Below, piece by piece: positions 34,581 through 41,785 of a stretch of DNA of 55,914 bases; within the stretch, counting starts at the first letter, position 1, and every line of letters starts with the position of its first letter. Under the pieces are notes generated by a model. It did no database searches and was not told the origin of the DNA. It worked only from the letters and a program-made list of their open reading frames with translations. Source of the stretch: Parachlamydiaceae bacterium (GTDB taxonomy: Bacteria; Chlamydiota; Chlamydiia; Chlamydiales; Parachlamydiaceae); assembly GCA_013816265.1 (NCBI GenBank), contig JACDES010000004.1, forward strand, positions 1 through 55,914, written 5' to 3'. The position numbers were made by a program, and so were the translations under genes.

Positions 34581-35882
34581 ATGTACCATGTTTTTGATAT
34601 ATGTCAAGATATAGCAGAGAAGTTGAAAAACCCATCTGTTATTTTAGCGCAAGCAGAACAGGAAAGCATAGCAGGTCTGGTGCAGACCTTCGCATGGCCA
34701 CTTACGACATTTGCTGGTGGATTTCCTGGAATAGCTTGTTTTTTTGCCTCGATGGATCATGTTTTTCCTGATCAGGGGTGGAGTCAAGTGACACATGAGT
34801 ATTTAAAATTGACTGTAAATTTTTTGGAGAATGGAGGAGACGGTGGTTATTCTCTCTTTGGAGGTTTATCGGGGCTATGTTTTGCAATTCATATTTGTTC
34901 GAAAAATGGATCTAGATATCAAGGGGTATTGAGTAAATTAGAAGCCATTCTGGAAGAAAAAATCGGATTTGAACTTTCACGTATTGCGGCTAATGAATCT
35001 ACAAATGAAAGCTATGTTCCGGCTTATCAATATAGTCTGATGAATGGAATCCCTGGAGCTGCGGCCTATCTTTTATTAAGAAAAGATAATAGTAGATTGA
35101 AGAAGTTAGCTAAGGATTGTATAGATATTCTAGTAAAGCTTCTCATGAAGTCGCGGAAGGTCGGAGATGTTACTGTTCCCGGTTGGTATGCTGCAAATGA
35201 GGCAGAACAAAATCAATATCCCGGAGGTTCTTACATATTGTCCACAACATATGGTGTTGTGGGGTGTTTATCGGTATTGGGACTCGCTGCTTGGGATGGA
35301 ATTGAAGTACCTAGGATTCATGAATCAATTAAGATGGTATCTCAATGGTTAATCGAAAACAGGACAAAAGTCCCTTCGGGTTTTGATTGGCCTGTAGAAA
35401 TACCTTTTGAAGACGTGGTTATCTATCCTGAAAATTTTGTTGGTTCTCTTGTTTATGGGAATCCTGCAGTGAATTTTAGTTTATATTTGGCTGGGCGCGC
35501 TTTAGGAGATAAGGCGCAGATGAATCTTGCTGAGACAAGTTTTGTAAATTATTTTACCCATCAAGACAATCGTTGGAAAGAAAAGGAAGCTTCTTTAATG
35601 CATGGCGGTGCGGGATTATTGGCGCTTGTTAACCGAATGCAAAAATTAACCTATAGTGTCTCACTTAAGCAAATCGCATCGACTATTGAACAATCGATTA
35701 AGAATGAATATCGTCCAAACCACAGGTATGGATTTCAAACTTATAAAATGACCGACAAGGAGAAGGTGGCTTTGGATGATCCAGGTTTTCTTAATGGTGC
35801 TTCAGGTATTGGCTTAGCCCTACTTTCTTCTACCGGCCGATTGGATGATATTTTGTGGGATCGAGCTTTTTTATTAGCCTGA
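34581..35882 (+). CDS. LanC-like protein lacking the zinc-binding cysteines
   Basis: 433 residues with the alpha/alpha-barrel pattern of lanthionine-synthetase cyclases: glycine-rich turns GGLSGLCFA (94-102), NGIPGAAAY (155-163), YGVVGCL (224-230), YGNPAVNF (292-299), HGGAGLLAL (341-349) and the end block FLNGASGIGLALLS. In LanC enzymes zinc is held by Cys of WCYG and by CysHis of CHG. Here these read L-V291-Y-G and M340-H341-G, so both Cys are gone and only the His stays. No LanB/LanM or precursor peptide gene is nearby. It may be a binding protein or a catalytically altered LanCL-type protein. Confidence 0.75.
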   Translation: MYHVFDICQDIAEKLKNPSVILAQAEQESIAGLVQTFAWPLTTFAGGFPGIACFFASMDHVFPDQGWSQVTHEYLKLTVNFLENGGDGGYSLFGGLSGLCFAIHICSKNGSRYQGVLSKLEAILEEKIGFELSRIAANESTNESYVPAYQYSLMNGIPGAAAYLLLRKDNSRLKKLAKDCIDILVKLLMKSRKVGDVTVPGWYAANEAEQNQYPGGSYILSTTYGVVGCLSVLGLAAWDGIEVPRIHESIKMVSQWLIENRTKVPSGFDWPVEIPFEDVVIYPENFVGSLVYGNPAVNFSLYLAGRALGDKAQMNLAETSFVNYFTHQDNRWKEKEASLMHGGAGLLALVNRMQKLTYSVSLKQIASTIEQSIKNEYRPNHRYGFQTYKMTDKEKVALDDPGFLNGASGIGLALLSSTGRLDDILWDRAFLLA

Positions 35883-35983
35883 ATTTTGTTTCTCGTCTGA
35901 ACGTTAATTTTTTCATAAATAACTAATTTTATCCCTAATGCCCTCTTAAATATGTTTTAATGATAGATGGTTGGTAAAATTAA

Positions 35984-36039
35984 CTGTTCATTGAAATTAA
36001 CTGTTCAATATTTAATGAACAGTATAATATAATGAACAG
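35984..36039. promoter_or_regulatory. Operator with four phased heptamers around a -10 box
   Basis: CTGTTCA occurs at 35984-35990 and 36001-36007; its exact complement TGAACAG occurs at 36016-36022 and 36033-36039. Each pair is spaced by 17 nt start to start, and the 36001/36016 pair makes a dyad. A consensus TATAAT (36023-36028) lies between the last two sites, so a protein bound here would block RNA polymerase. The ribosome-binding site AAAGGAGG (36041-36048) follows. The natural candidate ligand is the winged-helix protein encoded next. Confidence 0.75.
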
Positions 36040-36054
36040 CAAAGGAGGTTCGTC

Positions 36055-36777
36055 ATGAAGGGGAAGTTTTTAATAGGTTTTAACGAACCTTATTTGGAAA
36101 GCAATATCTACGCAGATAAATCATCCCTCATTTTGGAATGGCTTTTGATAGAGGGAATAGAGAAATCAGAATTCTCGTTAAGAGAAGTAGCAAGAGATTG
36201 TGGGGTAAGTGTGGGTTTGGTGCAGCGAGTTTTTGGTGTATTGGTTTTAAATGGGCTTTTGAAGACTGAAGGGGTGAGAACGGCTAAAAAATTCACCTTC
36301 AAAAAACCAAATTTGCTTCTCAAAAGTTGGCTTGGAGAATATAGCATCGCGAAAAAGTGTAAAATGAGGACTTATCGTTCTGGATTTCAAGGAAAGAAAG
36401 AACTTCTCGAGGTGTTGAGGAAATCAAAATTAGATGAAGTTGTCGCTTTAGCTCTTCATTCTTCCGCTGAAGCTTATGACTGTAAAAATACTAATTTGGA
36501 AAGTCTTGAATTGTATGTTCTAGATTCATCTGCTAGGGAAAAGCTTGAACATGTTCTTCAATTAGAACCACAGGAAAGGGGGTATGAGGTTTTGCTTATT
36601 GAACCCTATTATAAGAGTTTGTTAAATCATAATATGAGCTCCCACAAAAATGTGAAAAACTCTCCGGCTTTGCTAACTTTTCTTGATCTTTATCACTTTC
36701 CTCTCCGTGGACAAGAACAAGCTGAATTTATGGCAGAACGAATTCCTAAGCTAAAACGTATCTACAAACATGGATAA
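36055..36777 (+). CDS. AbiEi-like antitoxin / winged-helix regulator
   Basis: 240 residues. A winged helix-turn-helix occupies about 25-85 (FSLREVARDCGVSVGLVQRVFGVLVLNGLLK), followed by a C-terminal domain of about 150 residues. The arrangement, and the nucleotidyltransferase gene five nucleotides downstream, match type IV toxin-antitoxin systems of the AbiEi/AbiEii kind, in which the first protein represses the operon and counters the toxin. The operator-like repeats at 35984-36039 fit autoregulation. Very strong ribosome-binding site. The assignment to AbiEi proper, as opposed to another wHTH/MNT pair, is inference. Confidence 0.75.
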   Translation: MKGKFLIGFNEPYLESNIYADKSSLILEWLLIEGIEKSEFSLREVARDCGVSVGLVQRVFGVLVLNGLLKTEGVRTAKKFTFKKPNLLLKSWLGEYSIAKKCKMRTYRSGFQGKKELLEVLRKSKLDEVVALALHSSAEAYDCKNTNLESLELYVLDSSAREKLEHVLQLEPQERGYEVLLIEPYYKSLLNHNMSSHKNVKNSPALLTFLDLYHFPLRGQEQAEFMAERIPKLKRIYKHG

Positions 36778-36782
36778 TTAAA

Positions 36783-37565
36783 ATGGAAATCGAGAACGAA
36801 GATAAAGTGATTTCAGAATTTCTAAACTCCATCGGTCCATGGCACAATAATATTGTGATCGGGGGTGGTTATGCTCTTTTTATTTACAAACTTTATCTAA
36901 CAGATCAAAGCCTGGAAAATGCTCCTGTGGGAACAAGGGATATCGATTCGCTCATTTCTCGGAGGATTCCTGAAATATCGAAAAATAATATCGCAAAACA
37001 TCTTTATGAAGCAGGATTTACAAATGTCTTCAAAGATTTAGACGTTCCAGCCACAGAAGTATATGTGAAAAAGATTGCTGGTATAGAAATAGAGGTCGAA
37101 TTTTTGACAGATACTTCAACAAGAAATGATAAAAACAAAAATGTGATCATAGCTGGTGTTGTTGCTCAACCCTTGAGCTATTTAACCTTGAGTTTACATA
37201 GCTCTATTGAGTTTCAAACTTACTCAAAAGAAACAGGGCGGGTGGTCTCTCCTGGAGCATGGATGTTCCATAAAGGTCTTACTTTTACAAGTCGAAAAAA
37301 CCCTTCGAAATTGCTTAAAGACCTTTATGGAATTTGGTATGTTTCAACGCAGCTTGGAGATTTTTCAAAACAAGCTATTGCAGAATTCAATGTTTTAAAA
37401 ATACAGCATTCCAAGTGGTTTGAAACACTTCAAAAAAAACTGCGTAATTGGATTGAGAACGCATCACCCGCTGAGTGGTCCAGACTAGAAGCTCAGGACC
37501 CTTCAGGAAAACTTAGAAAACTTAATTTTGAAAGTATAATAAAGAAGTTGTTGAATTCATTTTAG
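36783..37565 (+). CDS. AbiEii-like nucleotidyltransferase (putative toxin)
   Basis: 260 residues. The nucleotidyltransferase signature is G27-G-G-Y-A-L followed by T51-R-D53-I-D55, the GG...DxD metal site of the DNA polymerase beta-like fold. A third acidic residue is likely in IEIEVEFL. AbiEii toxins transfer nucleotides to tRNA or other targets and halt growth. The gene begins 5 nt after the antitoxin gene, with weak own signals, so it is translated with it. Length agrees with stand-alone AbiEii-type proteins. What it modifies here cannot be told. Confidence 0.78.
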   Translation: MEIENEDKVISEFLNSIGPWHNNIVIGGGYALFIYKLYLTDQSLENAPVGTRDIDSLISRRIPEISKNNIAKHLYEAGFTNVFKDLDVPATEVYVKKIAGIEIEVEFLTDTSTRNDKNKNVIIAGVVAQPLSYLTLSLHSSIEFQTYSKETGRVVSPGAWMFHKGLTFTSRKNPSKLLKDLYGIWYVSTQLGDFSKQAIAEFNVLKIQHSKWFETLQKKLRNWIENASPAEWSRLEAQDPSGKLRKLNFESIIKKLLNSF

Positions 37566-37629
37566 AAAAACTAGCTTGATGATTACGAAAAACAAGAATA
37601 AATCACTTGTACATTTCTTATTAGGTAAT

Positions 37630-40527
37630 TTATAAATTTTTCATCAGTTGATTTCTTAGATCTATGTGATTGCAGAATAAATGTGGGTGCAAATTATAAA
37701 TAGTTGGTCTGCAATCCTTAATGTTTCTAAAATCGATGGGCTTTGGAAATTTATAACGATGCTTTACACGATTCCACCAGGCTAACCACTTGTCTTTATC
37801 CAAGCCAAAATTAACTCCCACATATTTCGACAAATCGTTGTAGATATTAACCCCATAATTTTCTGTCGTGTCGAGTGTATTGTATTTTAAGGTTTCAAGT
37901 AATACAGGTATTCCATTTTTGTCATGCAATGATATGGCAGTCAAAGCTGCCGCTCGCCTTACATAAAAGCTATTATTATCAAATAGGGGAGTAGTGAGTT
38001 CTAAGACATCTGGAACGGGGTTGTCTTGTAATCCTTTTGCTATTGAATAAAGAATTATTTCGGAGTTGCTTTCCAAACCAGGTCTAAGGAGATTAACAGC
38101 CTCAGGGGTGGGTATTTGAGCAAGATAAAAGGCAGCACGAGCTTGATTTTTTTCATCTGCATCGCGATCCATTACTTCACTCAAAACAGCTGTTCCTTTA
38201 ATTTTGCCAATTTTTCCAATAAGTAATATCGCCATTTCTCTGGCATAGCTTGAGGAGATTAATCCTTGTTTTAATGCATCAATAATTTTATTAAGATTTG
38301 CATGATCCTTATCGTTGATTGCCCATAATATTGCATAATTAAATTGATCTTCAGAAATATTTGCTAGATCTTGTAGGAGGGGAGCTAAATCTATTTTGAT
38401 ATCAGGATGTAAAAATCTGTAGAGGTCTATACATTCATATAAATGGCGTCGCTCTTCATAATTCCCACTTAAGATTTGCTGAATTTGAGAATTTAGTTCT
38501 TTATTATTTGAGGCGATGTTTAGTGGAAAATAGGCATTATTGGATTTCCAACCATTAAGAGGATCGAAAGGAAAATCTAAAGATGGCTCTGCTGGTAAAT
38601 TGTCAAATAAAGTATCGGAGTCTTGCGTTAATTTTGTTTCGACATCAATGCCAAAGCTATGATCTTTGATTCCCCATGTTAGGTTTGATCCTCTTTGCAT
38701 TTCATCCACATTTTGGGGGTAATTATTTTTATTTCCAATATGAAGAAACAAAGCCGTAGGCCATTCTAGAGGTGATTCAGGTTTCTGAATGTTTGCACAG
38801 CTTTCATTCTCGAACGAATAAGAGTTATTTCCTCCGAGATCAATAAAAACGCCGAAGGCTCTTGGCTTTCGTGCTGTTCCTATACACATGGAAGGGCCTT
38901 TAAAAAGGTTATTACTACCGAAATTTATTAGCATCCCTAGAGAACGGTCACCGGCGACTCCTGTCGATCCCCATCCACCATTGAAATTGGCATTGCTACC
39001 ATATTGCATTAGCAGCCCTGCAGCTAAATGGAGACCTTGACCTTGTGAGTCCACCTCTGCAAAATAATTTCCTTTTTCTTCATCATTCACTAAGATACCC
39101 GCACCTAAAAAGTATGCGGAGCCTTGGCTATACCATGAGTTTTTATAATTATTTTGGCCGCTTCCGTTATATAAGAAAGATACCCCACCATAGAAACTTG
39201 GATTGCCTCTCCATGGTGAAAAGCGGGTGCCTATGGAGCCCCCTTGTCCAATTCCACAGAAACGAGTTCCCCCTTTACCCGAGATTCCGGCTTCAAAGCT
39301 GCTGTTACCAATATTGTCAACTAGGAAAGAGGTTCCTAATGTGCTTGATGCAGCTTGTGCCATCCCTGCATGGGCGAGGTATTGACTGTGTCCATTTTTA
39401 TTCCATAAGAGAGATGATCCAAAAAGAGAGGCAGACTGACCAAAAAAATCTATTTCATAGTGGTTATTACCTTCAAGATTCATAAGGAGTGCAACTCCAA
39501 AAAAAGCTGCCCCTTGTGAATAAGAATTAGCTTTGAATGAATTGTTCCCTTTGAAGTTTGCTAATACACCAACACCTAAGAACCCACATCCTTGTACGAA
39601 ACGATTGCCAATATAGTTATTATTACCCTCCATGCTTATATGTAAAGCCGCAGCTCGTGTCCCCTCTGTTCCGCCTGCATTATTATAAAAGGTGTTGTTA
39701 CTGCCAAGATCGAGAAAAAAATCTGCATTTTCATGAATTGTTGAATTCTGTTGCTTGGAAATAATAAGTTTTAGACCATTCTCTTCCCAAACAAAATCAT
39801 TTTTAAGATTTATTACAGCAATTTCATCTCGCATTTGATAAGTTAAGTCAACTATTAGAGCAAGTTTACGTGCGCAATCTGTTAATTTTGGGAGATCGAT
39901 ACGTGAAGCAAATTCAAAAAACTTTAGTGGCGTTTGACTATCAGAGGTGAAAAAATCATATTGATCCCCCCCACTTTTCCCGAAGAAAAATGTTTCATAG
40001 TTATCTCGAATCCACTGTTTTTCTTCTTTCGAAAGAACTGTAAGAATAGCTTCTGATTCTCTATATACTTGCATGAATGAAAACCAAATGAAGTAAAGTT
40101 TTGCACTCAGTTCTTTGTTGAAAGATTGAATAAATTTATCGGGGATCTCATTGTTTAGAGCCCATGAAGAGAATTTATATTCTGAAGAAATCGGGATTCC
40201 ACCGGCTTTAAAGCATGTAGTGCTCAACTCATAAAGACTATTTTCAATTGAGACATTTTTTAATTTTTTCGATACAATTTTGGCATAGGTTGCTAGATAG
40301 AAAGGATCTCCGAGCATAGCATCAACAACAGGCGATCTTCCTAATGGAGAATATCCCCCTTCAACATAACGTGGAATTGATGGTGAGCGGTTAATTAAAG
40401 CGATAAATTCGTCTGGATAAACACTTGATTTGGTGTGATATTGTGCTAAAAGATTAAGATGGAATGAATGTCCCAAAAAAAATAAGAAGATAAAAATATT
40501 GAACAAATAATTGCAAGTACTCGGCAT
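37630..40527 (-). CDS. Secreted beta-helix and HEAT-repeat protein
   Basis: 965 residues. An N-terminal signal peptide (about 1-28) is followed by a ~250-residue helical domain. From about 275 to 560 there are 12 or more ~22-residue repeats of the type GNNxYxxxxxxQGxxFFGxALLxxxxG (for example EGNNNYIGNRFVQGCGFLG and KGNNSFKANSYSQGAAFFG), which suggest a right-handed beta-helix. Residues about 700-900 are HEAT-like helical repeats (AREMAILLIGKIG, ARAAFYLAQIP, VRRAAALTAIS). I recall similar architectures in planctomycetes and related phyla. Probably exported to the periplasm or surface; adhesion or carbohydrate binding is possible. The ribosome-binding site AAGGG precedes ATG. Confidence 0.75.
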   Translation of the reverse strand: MPSTCNYLFNIFIFLFFLGHSFHLNLLAQYHTKSSVYPDEFIALINRSPSIPRYVEGGYSPLGRSPVVDAMLGDPFYLATYAKIVSKKLKNVSIENSLYELSTTCFKAGGIPISSEYKFSSWALNNEIPDKFIQSFNKELSAKLYFIWFSFMQVYRESEAILTVLSKEEKQWIRDNYETFFFGKSGGDQYDFFTSDSQTPLKFFEFASRIDLPKLTDCARKLALIVDLTYQMRDEIAVINLKNDFVWEENGLKLIISKQQNSTIHENADFFLDLGSNNTFYNNAGGTEGTRAAALHISMEGNNNYIGNRFVQGCGFLGVGVLANFKGNNSFKANSYSQGAAFFGVALLMNLEGNNHYEIDFFGQSASLFGSSLLWNKNGHSQYLAHAGMAQAASSTLGTSFLVDNIGNSSFEAGISGKGGTRFCGIGQGGSIGTRFSPWRGNPSFYGGVSFLYNGSGQNNYKNSWYSQGSAYFLGAGILVNDEEKGNYFAEVDSQGQGLHLAAGLLMQYGSNANFNGGWGSTGVAGDRSLGMLINFGSNNLFKGPSMCIGTARKPRAFGVFIDLGGNNSYSFENESCANIQKPESPLEWPTALFLHIGNKNNYPQNVDEMQRGSNLTWGIKDHSFGIDVETKLTQDSDTLFDNLPAEPSLDFPFDPLNGWKSNNAYFPLNIASNNKELNSQIQQILSGNYEERRHLYECIDLYRFLHPDIKIDLAPLLQDLANISEDQFNYAILWAINDKDHANLNKIIDALKQGLISSSYAREMAILLIGKIGKIKGTAVLSEVMDRDADEKNQARAAFYLAQIPTPEAVNLLRPGLESNSEIILYSIAKGLQDNPVPDVLELTTPLFDNNSFYVRRAAALTAISLHDKNGIPVLLETLKYNTLDTTENYGVNIYNDLSKYVGVNFGLDKDKWLAWWNRVKHRYKFPKPIDFRNIKDCRPTIYNLHPHLFCNHIDLRNQLMKNL

Positions 40528-40691
40528 AGAAAGAAACCCTTAACATGTATAATAATTTATTTTCACTGTTTCATTAATAAAATTCATCGAAAAAATGTTG
40601 ATGGTTATGTATAAAAAAGATAATCTTACATGCCAATTGATTGTTTGATATATACCAAGTTAACAAATTTTTACGATGAGGGGAGCTAGTT

Positions 40692-41021
40692 ATGAGCGAA
40701 GATTTAATAAATTTACCAAGCGTTCAAGAAATAAAAGAAATGCTTAAAGCTGCAAGAAACGATATTGCAACCGAAATAAAGCAAGATCCAGAATTGGTTT
40801 CTCCAAGCAAGTTATTGATCGAAGTGATCGATATCATTGACGAGAGAATTGCTAAAGAAAAAGATCTAAGTAAGTTAAACATGAAAGATAAAATTTATGT
40901 TGCAGCTCATTTAAACTTTTTAACATGTCTTTTTGAAGATTTCTTCTATGTAGAAGATTTTGATGAATTTGATGAAGATATGGAAGAATTAGAAGAAAGC
41001 GAATTTGAAGACGAAAAATAA
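40692..41021 (+). CDS. Small acidic hypothetical protein
   Basis: 109 residues, mostly helical, with a very acidic end (from about 88: DFDEFDEDMEELEESEFEDE). No signal peptide or membrane segment. A strong GAGGGGAG ribosome-binding site and a good terminator (41032-41061) speak for an expressed gene. The acidic tail may bind a basic partner such as a chaperone client, ribosomal or DNA-binding protein; the family is not recognised. Confidence 0.7.
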   Translation: MSEDLINLPSVQEIKEMLKAARNDIATEIKQDPELVSPSKLLIEVIDIIDERIAKEKDLSKLNMKDKIYVAAHLNFLTCLFEDFFYVEDFDEFDEDMEELEESEFEDEK

Positions 41022-41031
41022 ATTTTTCTAG

Positions 41032-41061
41032 AAAAAGATGGGGTCACACCCATCTTTTTAT
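41032..41061. terminator. Bidirectional intrinsic terminator
   Basis: Stem aaaaagatggg (41032-41042) with cccatcttttt (41049-41059). A T-run follows on each strand. It separates two convergent genes, the acidic protein and the 2H-type protein. Confidence 0.88.
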
Positions 41062-41065
41062 CGTT

Positions 41066-41599
41066 CTATCGTCTAAATCTTCTTTTGGCTATTGAAATAT
41101 GAAATTGATGTCCCTTGAGATGTGGTGAGAGGCCATAACTGCTTCTAAGATTGTCTAATTCTGGTGATTCGACTTGCAAAATAATAAATTCGCCGGTTTG
41201 TGGCGGAACAAACGCGAGTGATTTTATTGTGAATGTGTAAGATGACCCTATTTCCTTGATTTTCCCTATTCGTCTCAATTCTTCTACATAAATAACACTT
41301 ATATGAGCGCCAGGCGCGTCTGGTCTTCGAAAAAATGGTGGTTTCACATAATTTCTAACATGCAATTGAGGAAATAATTGATTTATATATCCATCATCTA
41401 CCTTCAAATAGACAAAACCATCAGGGTCTTCTTTTAAGATTCCATTCTGTGGTAGATTGTTTTTTGCCCACTCAACAACAGCATTGGAATTCCATTTGTT
41501 TTCCTGTTCGATTCTCGGGTGATGGCGGGGTGTGTGATTTGTGAAAAAAAAAGCTAAAATCGAAAATAGCACAGCTAATAAAGAATAAAAATACTTCAT
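41066..41599 (-). CDS. Secreted 2H-phosphoesterase-like protein
   Basis: 177 residues. The N-terminal hydrophobic segment (about 3-20) is a signal peptide or anchor. Two HxS motifs, H99-I-S101 in GAHISVIYV and H167-I-S169 in FHISIAKR, lie 68 residues apart, each on a predicted beta strand. Two H-x-[ST] motifs define the 2H superfamily (LigT/cyclic phosphodiesterases), which act on cyclic or 2'-phosphates of RNA or nucleotides. An exported member is unusual. Overall length is close to the family minimum. The call rests on the motif pair alone. Confidence 0.6.
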   Translation of the reverse strand: MKYFYSLLAVLFSILAFFFTNHTPRHHPRIEQENKWNSNAVVEWAKNNLPQNGILKEDPDGFVYLKVDDGYINQLFPQLHVRNYVKPPFFRRPDAPGAHISVIYVEELRRIGKIKEIGSSYTFTIKSLAFVPPQTGEFIILQVESPELDNLRSSYGLSPHLKGHQFHISIAKRRFRR

Positions 41600-41785
41600 G
41601 TTTGATCAGCCTCTAGTTATCCTTTCAGAAAAAGTATAAATTATCTTTGCAGAAAAAAAAGATCGTACTATGTTGGGGTTTTGTTGTTATGCGATGAAAA
41701 AATAATTTCATCGCTACCCTCGTTCCATTTTATACATCAACTTTGTTGTATCTTTTGAACAAAGTTTAAACAAAAGAGTTTACTA

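Noticed and set aside
34581-35882. Complete lanthipeptide biosynthesis cluster
   Set aside because: No dehydratase, precursor peptide, protease or transporter is adjacent, and the LanC-like protein has lost its zinc cysteines.
39045-39485. 146-codon frame on the plus strand
   Set aside because: Lies opposite the beta-helix repeats of the secreted protein; repeat DNA keeps an antisense frame open. Composition is not protein-like.
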